DNA of 64,000 nucleotides from CAZPHU01 sp964586285 (GTDB taxonomy: Bacteria; Fibrobacterota; Chitinivibrionia; Chitinivibrionales; CAYFVL01). Positions 25,852 through 35,226 of this stretch are shown piece by piece; positions within the stretch are counted from its first letter, which is position 1, and each line of letters begins with the position of its first letter. The notes under the pieces are model-generated. The model was not told the origin of the DNA. It saw only the letters and a list, made by a program, of their open reading frames with translations, and made no database searches. Location of the stretch: positions 1 to 64,000 of the forward strand of contig CAZPHU010000003.1 of the NCBI GenBank assembly GCA_964586285.1. Reading direction: 5' to 3'. Made by a program: the position numbers and the translations under genes.

Positions 25852-28011
25852 CTATGTGTTGGTGACACTCGCGATAACATGCATGAATTTAGCCACGTTA
25901 AACGGCTTGGGAAGAACATCCACAAAGCCGTAGTCACGATAATTGGTCATCACCGGATCGTTCAAATAGCCGCTGGATGCGATGACTTTGGCTTCGGGAT
26001 CGATTGACAACAACTCCCCGACAGTTTGTTTGCCGCCCATGCCGCCTGGAATTGTTATATCCATCAATACAAGATTAAACTTTTTCTTCCGTTTCATTGA
26101 AAGACAATACAGGTGAAGAGCATCGGCTCCATTCGTTACCGTTTCGACGTAATAGCCTGCATTTTTCAGTATTCTGTCCACAACCGCCCGAATAACTTCA
26201 TCATCATCCATGACCAGAATACGCTTCGTTCCGGTGCACTTCGGGACAGTTTCCGGGAACTGTCCATCCTCCTCCCTGACCGCCGGAAGGTAGAACATAA
26301 AGGTTGTGCCCTGTCCAAGCCGAGATTTTGCCGTTATAAATCCGTTATGTTTTCTAATGATAGAGTAGACGGTCGACAGACCCAAACCGTTTCTTTTGCT
26401 CGATGTTGTAAAATAAGGGTCGAATATCTTTGACAAGTTGTCCCTTGATATACCCTTACCGGTGTCACTTATGGAAATTTTCAGATATTTGCCCGGCAAG
26501 AGAGGAATGATCGCTTCGGTCGCATCGCTTATCTCATCGTGTATTTCCATATTTTGAGCAAAGACGGTGATGGTTCCACCATTTGGCATCGACTGCTTAG
26601 CATTTATCAACAGATTATTGAGCACCTGATCGATTTGTCCCCTGTCAATTTCAACCCCCCATAGATTTTCATCCACCTTAAGGTCGCATTCTATGCTGGA
26701 GCCGCTGAGGCAAAAACCGACCGAATCTTCGATCAGCTCGCGAATGGATGCATTCTCTTTTACAGGCGCCCCCCCTTTGGCGAAGGTCAACAGCCGATTG
26801 GTCAGTTTACTTGCCTTAAATGCCGCTTTCTCCGCATCGGTAATCATTGTATGAGGCTCCGAATCGGTTTTTAATCCGGTTTTGACCATGAACAGATTTG
26901 TAATAATACCTGTGAGGATATTGTTAAAATCGTGAGCTATTCCGCCGGCAAGTACCCCTATGGCCTCCAGCTTACGTGCCCTGAACAGCTCCTCTTCCAT
27001 ACGACGCCTCTCGGTGATGTCCTGAAGCGCCAGAACCGTCCCGATAATCTCATGGGTTGATGCTCGCATTGGGGTTGCGGTATAGATAATCGTGCGCCTG
27101 TTGCGACCACTTCCTGTGGAGATTTCACCATCAATGCCCTTTCCTTCGGAAACAACACTTTTGGCGCTTTGCGCAATCTCGGCGAATGTATCGATTGAAT
27201 GGAACTTTTCCTGTAGGTTTTTTCCGATAATCTCCTTTGCACCTATACCAAGTAGTTTTTCGGCGACACCATTTATCAGAAGAATACGCCCCTCAGTATC
27301 GGTCGAAATGATGCCGTCCCCGGTCGAACGAAGAGTAACATCAAGCAGCTCCTTTTCCTTGGCCAGATCCATCTCGGCCTTTTTGCGCTTGGTCACCTCG
27401 CGGATTATGGCAGTATAGTAGGTCGCATCCCTGCTCTGCCATGACGAAAGTGAGATCTCAGCGGGAAAATTCGAGCTGTCCTTGCGCTTACCCAGAGCCT
27501 CGATCATATGTGCCCTGTCAACATTTTCGGCCTCACGGGCTATTACCTGTTGAACGTTTTCAAGCAGGTGGTTGAAAGTATCATCGGGTACAAGCATGGA
27601 GATATGCTTACCGATTATCTCGTGAGACTCGTAACCAAACATTATTTCTGCACCGCGATTCCAGAAAAGAATATTGCCCGAGCAATCCGCCGAAAGGATC
27701 GCCTCATGAGCCGTCTGGGCCAATGCCCTAAACTTTTGCTCACTTTCCTTAAGAGCCTCCTCCGCAAAGCGCACGTCGGCGATGTCTTCCTTTAAACGAA
27801 TGTTTTGCTGCTGAAGCTCACCAATACGTTCTGTCAAACAGTCGAATATTGACTGAAAGGACTCCATAACCGGGACCAGTAAGGCATCAACAACAGCTTT
27901 AGGCTCGGAACCTTCAGAAACGCCATTCCTGTCAATATACGAAACGATTTCATCTCTTGCCCGATAGAAATGTTTACGAAACTGATCTTTTTGCAACGAA
28001 TCAAGACTCAT
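25852..28011 (-). CDS. Soluble PAS-PAS hybrid histidine kinase with receiver
   Basis: A 719-aa protein with no membrane segment. An N-terminal helical region (1-90) is followed by two PAS/PAC domains (about 92-210 and 220-345), HisKA with GGIAHDFNNILTG (near 363), a HATPase domain (about 455-580; NNLLINAKQSM and DTGKGI, then GLGLSTVYSII) and a C-terminal receiver (about 600-715) with the acceptor Asp in LVLMDITIPGGMGG. The IAHDFNN variety of HisKA is typical of NtrB-like and one-step hybrid kinases. The partner regulator is not adjacent. Confidence 0.93.
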   Translation of the reverse strand: MSLDSLQKDQFRKHFYRARDEIVSYIDRNGVSEGSEPKAVVDALLVPVMESFQSIFDCLTERIGELQQQNIRLKEDIADVRFAEEALKESEQKFRALAQTAHEAILSADCSGNILFWNRGAEIMFGYESHEIIGKHISMLVPDDTFNHLLENVQQVIAREAENVDRAHMIEALGKRKDSSNFPAEISLSSWQSRDATYYTAIIREVTKRKKAEMDLAKEKELLDVTLRSTGDGIISTDTEGRILLINGVAEKLLGIGAKEIIGKNLQEKFHSIDTFAEIAQSAKSVVSEGKGIDGEISTGSGRNRRTIIYTATPMRASTHEIIGTVLALQDITERRRMEEELFRARKLEAIGVLAGGIAHDFNNILTGIITNLFMVKTGLKTDSEPHTMITDAEKAAFKASKLTNRLLTFAKGGAPVKENASIRELIEDSVGFCLSGSSIECDLKVDENLWGVEIDRGQIDQVLNNLLINAKQSMPNGGTITVFAQNMEIHDEISDATEAIIPLLPGKYLKISISDTGKGISRDNLSKIFDPYFTTSSKRNGLGLSTVYSIIRKHNGFITAKSRLGQGTTFMFYLPAVREEDGQFPETVPKCTGTKRILVMDDDEVIRAVVDRILKNAGYYVETVTNGADALHLYCLSMKRKKKFNLVLMDITIPGGMGGKQTVGELLSIDPEAKVIASSGYLNDPVMTNYRDYGFVDVLPKPFNVAKFMHVIASVTNT

Positions 28012-28647
28012 TTTTTCCTGCTTGCCGGGTAAAAAAAAAGCTGCCGCCGGTGATTCAGATACAATTTATTATAACCACAAAAAGCAGATATCGCAATTAA
28101 ATCCAAATTTTACGCGGGGGAATATCTGTCGCTCCACCATCTGGGGTGCCTGCTTTAGATATCTTTTCACATTTTTTTGAAAATTCGATAACAAAATACA
28201 TTCAATTTTATCAGAAATATGGTATTATTTAAATTATGCGCTTTAGTTTTCTCCATCTTTTCCCATAAACCTTCTTAAGCAGCTCTCTTTCGATATCATG
28301 CCCCGGAAAATCATGCACTGAATCCAAAAACGGCCTTCATCTACTGCTTGTAACACAATCAAATCACATTCGAAACCCTCTCAAGTACATATGTACCTTT
28401 AATCTGTTTGCCATTCCGTATTTTTGAATGTGGAACTAAGTATTTGACTTAAACCTATAATGAGCGATTCTCTCAGGTGATTCGCATATCGGTTAAAATT
28501 CAAGGATATCAGCAATACTGGAAATACCTCACTGGGCTTTTCAATCGATGTTTCGATTCCCCTGTCCTTGAATCATTGAGCTGATCGTCCGCTCAATCCA
28601 GGTTAAATCTACTTGCTTCTAAAACCTGAATTTTCCGAGGAGATAGA
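28012..28647. other. Gene-free intergenic stretch
   Basis: About 636 bp between divergent genes. I see no ORF with a credible start, no hairpin with a T-run, and no RNA gene. The DNA is AT-rich and should contain promoters for the kinase (minus) and the metallo-hydrolase (plus). Remnants of a decayed gene are possible but not recognisable. Confidence 0.5.
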
Positions 28648-29415
28648 TTGAGTAAAGTGGTTAACAGTTTGTATCTTGGGCTTATAATTGTTATTTTCCC
28701 GATGATCGGTCTCCACTGCTCAGCCGGTGACGTGGAGTATCGTTTTGGAGAGCTTAAAGTATACAGCTTTCAGGCGGGCATGTGTCGGGCTTATCTTATA
28801 AAAGACATGTCAAGAGGGTATCTTATTGATGCGGGTTCACCCGGACAATGTGAAAACATCCTCAGGCACATGAAAGCATACGGGATCGATTCACTGGCGC
28901 TAATTATTCTAACCCACGGTCATTTCGATCATTACGGCAGTGCGGCGGATCTCCGTGACAGCACCGGCGCACCGATTGCGATCCATGAGGCGGACTCAGT
29001 CTGGGCTGCCCGGGCACAGACACCTTTACCTAAAATCAAAACATGGGGCATACTGGGAAAAATGTTACTCCCTCTGGCCCAGAGAGTTTATCGACCAAAA
29101 CCCACCAAGGCAGATGTGATATTAACGGACAAACAGAGCCTGAAACCATACGGGCTGCATGCAACTATAATGCATACTCCCGGGCATACACCCGGCTCGA
29201 TTACCATAATGGTTCAGGACAGTATTGCCTTTGCCGGTGATCTAATTTCGGCCAGGCCCACGAATCATGTCCAGCGCTACTATGCATTCGACTGGGATCA
29301 GGTTAGAGAGAGTTTCCACCGTTTGCAGAATATGAAGCCTGCATGGACATTTCCCGGACACGGAACTCCTCCTTTGTCGGCACGGGATATCCAGGAACTC
29401 AAACCCAGGTACTAA
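28648..29415 (+). CDS. Exported metallo-beta-lactamase-fold hydrolase
   Basis: A 255-aa MBL-fold protein starting at TTG 28648, with a GAGGAGA site upstream. It has a signal peptide or lipoprotein-like N-terminus (IGLHCSAG, Cys near residue 25), so it may be a lipoprotein. Metal ligands are visible: THGHFDHYG (HxHxDH), HTPGHTPGS, FAGDLIS and a final FPGHGTPP. The family includes glyoxalase II-like and other hydrolases; the substrate is unknown. Confidence 0.88.
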   Translation: MSKVVNSLYLGLIIVIFPMIGLHCSAGDVEYRFGELKVYSFQAGMCRAYLIKDMSRGYLIDAGSPGQCENILRHMKAYGIDSLALIILTHGHFDHYGSAADLRDSTGAPIAIHEADSVWAARAQTPLPKIKTWGILGKMLLPLAQRVYRPKPTKADVILTDKQSLKPYGLHATIMHTPGHTPGSITIMVQDSIAFAGDLISARPTNHVQRYYAFDWDQVRESFHRLQNMKPAWTFPGHGTPPLSARDIQELKPRY

Positions 29416-29425
29416 GGAAAGTTGA

Positions 29426-29650
29426 ATGAATGAAAACAAACCGGTTTCTCTGAAACTATTTGAAAAGCCTTTCATCTGCCATGTATGTAAAAACGATCAT
29501 TTTATACAAAAATCGTCACAAATTACTTTTCAGGGCGGTTCCTTTCTGGGTAGATCGCAGGAGAATTTGACGGTGCTGATCTGTAATCAATGCGGCTATG
29601 TTCATTCTTTTGCACCAAGATTCGGTTCTTTTGACAGGAAAACAAAATAA
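29426..29650 (+). CDS. Small zinc-ribbon protein
   Basis: A 74-aa protein with CHVC (near residue 18) and CNQC (near residue 54) pairs that would form a single zinc ribbon. It starts 10 nt after the metallo-hydrolase, probably in the same transcript. Short proteins of this form are common and of unknown role, perhaps in nucleic-acid or protein binding. Confidence 0.72.
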   Translation: MNENKPVSLKLFEKPFICHVCKNDHFIQKSSQITFQGGSFLGRSQENLTVLICNQCGYVHSFAPRFGSFDRKTK

Positions 29651-29773
29651 TGGTCGGCAAGATCAAACCGGTTGACTTGTAGGTTTTCTTCCTGTACGAT
29701 TTGACGGCACCGGTATCCGGCTTTCCGACCACATGTCCTTATTTCCAATATTTCAAGGGGTTATAATTTTCGT

Positions 29774-30826
29774 ATGAGCTTAAAACTGATCTCTATAGTA
29801 GTAATCGTGATCGGCAGTCTGCTTCAAACGACTGCCGCTTCAGTCGGTCCTGTCGAAAAACACGGACATCTCAGGGTAGAGGGTAACCGAATAGTAGACC
29901 AGCACGGGAATCCCGCTCAGCTTCGCGGCATGAGTCTTTTCTGGAGTCAGTGGATGGACAGGTATTACAACAAGCGTGTGGTCAACTGGCTTGTTGATGA
30001 TTGGAAAGTTACAGTCGTGCGTGCCGCCATGGGCGTAAAGCATGAGGAATCCGAAACGGGGTATCTTTATGACGGCTCGGAGAGATACAAGGTGGAAACC
30101 GTGGTCAATGCGGCGATTAAAAAAGGGATCTATGTAATAATCGATTGGCATGACCATCATGCCCACGAAAACACTCGCAGGGCTCGCAGGTTTTTCGAAG
30201 AGATGGCCCGCAAATACGGCGATCACCCTAACGTTATCTATGAGATCTACAACGAACCAATACATGTGGGCTGGTCGGATGTGGTAAAACCCTATGCAGA
30301 AGAGATAGTAGAGGCTATACGGGCGATCGATCCGGACAATCTGATAATTATCGGAACTCCGACATGGTCTCAGGATGTAGATGAAGCGGCTAAGGATCCG
30401 GTGAAAGGAGATAATCTGGTATATTCGCTTCATTATTATGCGGCAACTCATGGCGGGGATCTCCGGGAAAAAGCCAGATTTGCGCTGGATAAGGGCATAG
30501 CGCTGTTTGTTTCTGAATTTGGTACCTGCCTGGCCTCGGGAGACGGTTTTATGGACTCGGTAAGCACGGAGGCCTGGTTTAATTTTCTTGATGAGCACAA
30601 GATAAGCTGGTGTAACTGGTCAATCGCCGATAAGGATGAAACCGCTTCGGCTCTCAAGCCGGGTACTAGCTGGTATGGTAAGTGGCGCCACAAAGATTTG
30701 ACCCCATCGGGAAGATTGATCAGAAGAAAATTGCGCCTGGATGCGGGATTTGAGGATGATACTCCGCCCCCCGAGAAGAAAAAAAGGAAGAAAGAGCCCT
30801 GGTTGAAGATAAAACCTTTGAGGTAA
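29774..30826 (+). CDS. Secreted GH5 endoglucanase with basic C-terminal tail
   Basis: A 350-aa glycoside hydrolase family 5 enzyme, close to subfamily 2. It has a signal peptide (1-22, ending TAA), the conserved LRGMSLFWSQW and IDWHDHHA segments, acid/base Glu161 in YEIYNEPI and nucleophile Glu248 in FVSEFGT. It should cut beta-1,4-glucan internally. The last 20 or so residues (PPPEKKKRKKEPWLKIKP) form a Pro/Lys tail, like the basic terminal regions of Fibrobacter cellulases that may hold enzymes at the cell surface. No carbohydrate-binding module is present. Confidence 0.95.
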   Translation: MSLKLISIVVIVIGSLLQTTAASVGPVEKHGHLRVEGNRIVDQHGNPAQLRGMSLFWSQWMDRYYNKRVVNWLVDDWKVTVVRAAMGVKHEESETGYLYDGSERYKVETVVNAAIKKGIYVIIDWHDHHAHENTRRARRFFEEMARKYGDHPNVIYEIYNEPIHVGWSDVVKPYAEEIVEAIRAIDPDNLIIIGTPTWSQDVDEAAKDPVKGDNLVYSLHYYAATHGGDLREKARFALDKGIALFVSEFGTCLASGDGFMDSVSTEAWFNFLDEHKISWCNWSIADKDETASALKPGTSWYGKWRHKDLTPSGRLIRRKLRLDAGFEDDTPPPEKKKRKKEPWLKIKPLR

Positions 30827-30844
30827 ATCGCACATATCCGGCTG

Positions 30845-32428
30845 TCATTTCAACTGCTTATACGCATTCAAAATTTGTTTCATTACCCATTTGAATTCTG
30901 ACGATCCGCTTCTTCGCTCATCCAAGAGCTTGTAGAGGATGCCGAGATCGGCCCTGATCATAAAGGCTTTTAACCTGCGTTTGAGGTGTTGGTCATCAAC
31001 TATCGAGAGCCCCTCAGCCCATCGGCGGACCAACTTGGTCATTTCCATTTCGGAGAAGACCTCGGGTGTCTTCCGGAATTCGTATCTGAGATGAGCCGAC
31101 AGCTTGGCGATATCGTAAGCTGGATCCCAGAGCATCGTATGCTCACAATCGAGCACCGCGACATAGGATGGTTTGTGATCAAACACAGTTTCGTACCCGT
31201 ATATGACGGAAGCGGGGGTGATATTTCCATGTATCTGTATATAGTTCGATTCGTTTCCGCCTAACTCTGCCGTCTCATATTCTTCCATGAAAAGCAATGT
31301 ATCTCTGAATCCGGCACGATAACGGTAAGGAACACTATCATAAAACCCCTTCAGCATTCGTAGAAATGAACGCTCGCGGGCAAGAGTATTCTCGTAAGAC
31401 GATAATTTTAGTTCCGAGCCATGAAGATGGATCAGCCAGTCTGTCACCCCGTTTAACAACAGGCTTTTTACAGGTCCGGGCACACTTGGCAAGAGTCGGC
31501 CAAGGTTTTGTCCTTTCAGATTCCGCTCGAGAATTGCTTTTTCCATATCATCCCTGCCGATTATTTTCGGTATGCGAAAGTAGCCCTTGTCGAATCGGCC
31601 TTTTCTGATGTACTCTACCAAATCGGCTCTCTCGAGGGCATCTTTCCAGGCTTCCTCGTCCACCGCAATCTGCTTTACGGTAAAGTTGGTGCTTTTGTTT
31701 TCGGTTCGTGTACCCAAATGCACTCTTATCCCGATACTCTTCCCTACCCACTCTCGCCTTTGGGTAAGCAGAGGACGTGCACATGCGCCGCGAAGCTGTC
31801 TGATAAGGGAGTCCATGTCGCCAACCGGATGATCGAAGATTGTTGGGAAAGTGGCTACCCGTTTCTTATTATGCACATCGCTTCCTCCAATAGCCTTGAA
31901 CCGGTACCGATGCCAGGCGCTGAGAGCACGATAATTTTCGATCACACTCTGATTGCCGTTCAAAACTTCTATACCGTCCAGCAGCGGATGTTCAAGATCA
32001 TTTGGTGAGGGAATTTTCCCGTCACGCCAGGGATGAGCCCAGATAAGGCAAGCATCAGGAAATGCACCTCGAAGGTGTTCCAATGAGATTTTTTTGGCAA
32101 TAGTTCGATCGGCACCATACACAAGCACATGCCCCAGTTCTGTCTCTACTTCCTGGGCCGCCATAAGCACAAACCAATCGGGTATGCAGGCCTTTTCGCG
32201 CAGATTCTCCAGATCTTTTTGGGGCCAAAGATAATGGTGCTCAGTGAGGACTATACCGTCCAGTCCACTTTTGAGCGCACGACGAAGAAGTGTTCCCGGT
32301 AAGATCCGGCTGCACCGGCTTTTCGGATAGGTGTGGCAATGCATATCAATAAGCATAACGTTTTTATCTTGGTTTAGGAAAAATGGACGGTTAATATCAT
32401 TTTCTTTAAAAATATATAGTCGCTCCAT
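30845..32428 (-). CDS. PHP-domain phosphoesterase fused to a phosphotransferase-like (APH) domain
   Basis: The N-terminal half (about 25-240) is a PHP domain: IDMHCHTYPKSRCS, VLTEHHYLWP, WAHPWRD and GGSDVHNKK hold the metal ligands. The C-terminal half resembles the aminoglycoside/choline-kinase fold. There, IQIHGNITPASVIYG corresponds to HGDxxxxN and LDCEHTMLWDPAYDIAKL to the DFG-like and DPxxDLA segment. The catalytic Asp of HGD is Asn here. The frame opens at a TTG at 32488, whose first 20 residues look like a signal peptide ending VHA; I prefer ATG 32428 because an ATP-type domain implies a cytoplasmic protein. The start is uncertain. Substrates are unknown. Confidence 0.75.
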   Translation of the reverse strand: MERLYIFKENDINRPFFLNQDKNVMLIDMHCHTYPKSRCSRILPGTLLRRALKSGLDGIVLTEHHYLWPQKDLENLREKACIPDWFVLMAAQEVETELGHVLVYGADRTIAKKISLEHLRGAFPDACLIWAHPWRDGKIPSPNDLEHPLLDGIEVLNGNQSVIENYRALSAWHRYRFKAIGGSDVHNKKRVATFPTIFDHPVGDMDSLIRQLRGACARPLLTQRREWVGKSIGIRVHLGTRTENKSTNFTVKQIAVDEEAWKDALERADLVEYIRKGRFDKGYFRIPKIIGRDDMEKAILERNLKGQNLGRLLPSVPGPVKSLLLNGVTDWLIHLHGSELKLSSYENTLARERSFLRMLKGFYDSVPYRYRAGFRDTLLFMEEYETAELGGNESNYIQIHGNITPASVIYGYETVFDHKPSYVAVLDCEHTMLWDPAYDIAKLSAHLRYEFRKTPEVFSEMEMTKLVRRWAEGLSIVDDQHLKRRLKAFMIRADLGILYKLLDERRSGSSEFKWVMKQILNAYKQLK

Positions 32429-32627
32429 TGCATGAACCGTACCACCGATGAAGAAATGGAGCACAAGAACCGCAAGTAAAGGAAACAATCCTCGTCCACA
32501 TGCCCTGAAAAATGAATGTATGTTAATTTATTTGCGTTCTTTTATATTATAGGGGCAAGTGTCTGGAAGAGCACCTGTCGTGCTTTTTGTAGATTTTCAT
32601 CCGAGTACTTATTGCCGATATACCTAC

Positions 32628-35078
32628 ATGCGTTCAACAGCCCTTAATTTTTTCATAACATTCCTGCTCTCTTACGGTTATGCCCAAATCCCCGAAAGCA
32701 TGGAAATTCTGGTAGTCGACTCGGTTACAGACATTTCCATAGCGGAGGCATGGGTGTTTTTAGACGAGAAAGATAGTTGCCGGACTGGGGGAAACGGCAC
32801 CTGTATTTTTGATTCACTCTCTCCCGGCACGCATCTGGTAACCATCAAGGCATTGGGCTTCCAAGCCGTAACCAGATCAATTGAAATTCAAAGCAGAGAA
32901 GAAAATAATTATGTCATAAGGCTTAACAGAGAGGCCGTCCAGCAGCTGGATAAGATGGTAGTTATAGGATATGAGACATCCGACTCCACCGCCTCTCCGA
33001 TCAATTCCTTCACCCGACTGGACTCCTTTGAACTTACCAACACTCCGGGGACCGCCAACGACATAAACCGCGTTTTGGCATCACACCCTGCGGTTGTCGG
33101 CGCAACCGGTAACGAGTTTGACAACGCGATTTATGTCCGAGGGGGTGCTTCATTTGAAAACATGTACCTAATCGACGGTATCGAGATGGAGGATGCGAAC
33201 CATTTCTCTCTACTGGATTTCTCCGGCGGCAAAATAGGATTCATTAACAGTTCACTGGTAAAGCACCTGGATTTCTATTTCGGCGCTTTTCCCTCCGCAC
33301 ACCCCTCCAGACTATCTTCGGTCATGGAAATCAATCTCCGCAACGGCTCGATGACAAAGCCCGGTTTAAGTGCGGATCTGAATGTATCTGGCATAGGAAT
33401 AACCGCTGAAACACCTATGGGCAAAAAGGCGTCTGTGCTTGCCAACCTTCGATTCACCGATGCCACCCTGCTGGAGGATTTTCTGACGGAGTTTGGCGTT
33501 CCAAGATACGGCGACGCGATCTTGAAAACAGTTGTGGCACCGGATGAAAACAATCTTTTCAGATTTACCGCTGTTGGTGCCTATGACAACTATAAAGACT
33601 ATTATGATCCGGAAAATTACCGGGGCTCGGGTCATATATATAAATTGTGGATCCATCAGGCAGGTGCGATAGCAGCCTGGGAATACGACAACGGGGCTTT
33701 CGAAAATGAGATTAGTATTTCAGGTGTATTTAGAGATCTGCAAGAAGGAGAGTTTCTTGACAATTATCAGGATACGATTGTAATAAATTCCGATTTTCGC
33801 AACATTTCACTAAATCACAGAATTAAATCGGGCCTCGGTTATGCGGTAATGGAGTTTGATACTATATACGAATACAAGCGATTTATCGCGAGTGATACTG
33901 TTTCCACAAATGGTGACAAGCGAGCACATATTCTATTGAAAAACGATTTCGCACTATCACTTCGCCAAGATGATCAGTTCAAATTTGGATTCTCGGCGGG
34001 AAACTTCCGATATACCAGTGAAATTATAAGGAAATTCACTTCAAGCAGCTCATATTTCGTGCATTCCGGGGATTCTTTGATTGCCGTTCCCCACTTGTCG
34101 GAAACAAGTTTACCCTTGGATATCGATTCCACGATTGATTTGCGGCGATTTTCGGGATATGCGGAGTATGTTTTACAAAAAGGTAAACTGAAAGCCGTCG
34201 CGGGCATACGTGGTGAATATTTTACCTTGATAGACGATTACGGATTCTCACCCCGTCTGGGTTTACAACTAAACATTCCCCGCATCGGTACGTTCTCTCA
34301 AAGCTGCGGTCTTTATTATCAATTGCCGCCGCAGTTTAATACACTTATTGAACGGTTAATTTTCTCCAACCGCCATACATTGAGTGATATTGATCTCCAA
34401 AGGTGTTGGCAAACCGTATTCGGCTATCATAGAGCCCTTCCGGCCGGTCACGCTTTAAAACTGGAAAGCTATTTCAAATGGTATGATCGTGATTTCCTTT
34501 TTTCTTATCCTATAGAAAAACACTTCAGAACGGTTTTGGAGGAAAGCCGGCACCAGGCCCACTACCCGAAGGGAAAGAAAAGAGCTTACGGTATTGAATT
34601 ATCCTTCCAGAGATCCTCTTACAGGCATCTGTACTACTCACTTTGCGGATCTGTTTTTCATGTTGAAAACGAGTATACAGACGATAAATGGTACAACGAC
34701 AAAAACAACGTACGCGCAACGGTGGGCTTTGACGCTGGATGGGCCGGGAATCATCATGGTATCGCTTTGCGACTAAGCGCAACGGGTGGCCGCCCTTACA
34801 CGCCAACAGAAAAAAGAGTGTATTCCCATTCCCCTAAGATTTTCGAAGTTCCTTCTCAAAATTACTACAGCCGATTCTTGGAACCTGTATTAATTGTCAA
34901 TCTCAGATACTCTTTCAAGGCAACTCCTCGATGGGGCAGTATCGGAGGATACATTGACATACTCAATCTCTTTAACCATGTATCGGTTGTAGAATCATTT
35001 TTAGACCCATATTGGGATTGGGTTGAAATAAAAAACAATGGTATCGTACCGGTTATCGGCATTGAGGCCGCTTTTTAA
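32628..35078 (+). CDS. TonB-dependent outer-membrane receptor with carboxypeptidase-like N-terminal domain
   Basis: An 816-aa receptor. It has a signal peptide (1-20, ending GYAQ), a CarboxypepD_reg-like domain (about 25-100; VFLDEKDSCRTGGNGTC), a TonB-box-like DKMVVIGYE (near 110), a plug domain (about 130-240; IYVRGGASFENMYLIDGIEM) and a 22-strand-type barrel ending in Phe. ATG 32628 is chosen for the signal peptide; a GTG 69 nt upstream is possible. The substrate is unknown. The TonB system at 1741-6767 is a candidate energy source. It is divergent from the PHP-APH gene. Confidence 0.9.
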   Translation: MRSTALNFFITFLLSYGYAQIPESMEILVVDSVTDISIAEAWVFLDEKDSCRTGGNGTCIFDSLSPGTHLVTIKALGFQAVTRSIEIQSREENNYVIRLNREAVQQLDKMVVIGYETSDSTASPINSFTRLDSFELTNTPGTANDINRVLASHPAVVGATGNEFDNAIYVRGGASFENMYLIDGIEMEDANHFSLLDFSGGKIGFINSSLVKHLDFYFGAFPSAHPSRLSSVMEINLRNGSMTKPGLSADLNVSGIGITAETPMGKKASVLANLRFTDATLLEDFLTEFGVPRYGDAILKTVVAPDENNLFRFTAVGAYDNYKDYYDPENYRGSGHIYKLWIHQAGAIAAWEYDNGAFENEISISGVFRDLQEGEFLDNYQDTIVINSDFRNISLNHRIKSGLGYAVMEFDTIYEYKRFIASDTVSTNGDKRAHILLKNDFALSLRQDDQFKFGFSAGNFRYTSEIIRKFTSSSSYFVHSGDSLIAVPHLSETSLPLDIDSTIDLRRFSGYAEYVLQKGKLKAVAGIRGEYFTLIDDYGFSPRLGLQLNIPRIGTFSQSCGLYYQLPPQFNTLIERLIFSNRHTLSDIDLQRCWQTVFGYHRALPAGHALKLESYFKWYDRDFLFSYPIEKHFRTVLEESRHQAHYPKGKKRAYGIELSFQRSSYRHLYYSLCGSVFHVENEYTDDKWYNDKNNVRATVGFDAGWAGNHHGIALRLSATGGRPYTPTEKRVYSHSPKIFEVPSQNYYSRFLEPVLIVNLRYSFKATPRWGSIGGYIDILNLFNHVSVVESFLDPYWDWVEIKNNGIVPVIGIEAAF

Positions 35079-35226
35079 AGACTTTTCGCCAAGCCGTCTT
35101 ACCCCGCCTCTCCGCTGATCCGGATCACGATTGACCCCGGAACCTGCAAACTTATCCCTTCTAGGCCGCAAAATCTTGTATTTTTGTTTGAAAGAAGATT
35201 TTCACAGCGGTTCAGGAGTTAGCAGC

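Noticed and set aside
35079..35226. SAM riboswitch before metY
   Set aside because: The leader is short and lacks the conserved helices and GGUGC/AUCC-type motifs of known SAM riboswitches.
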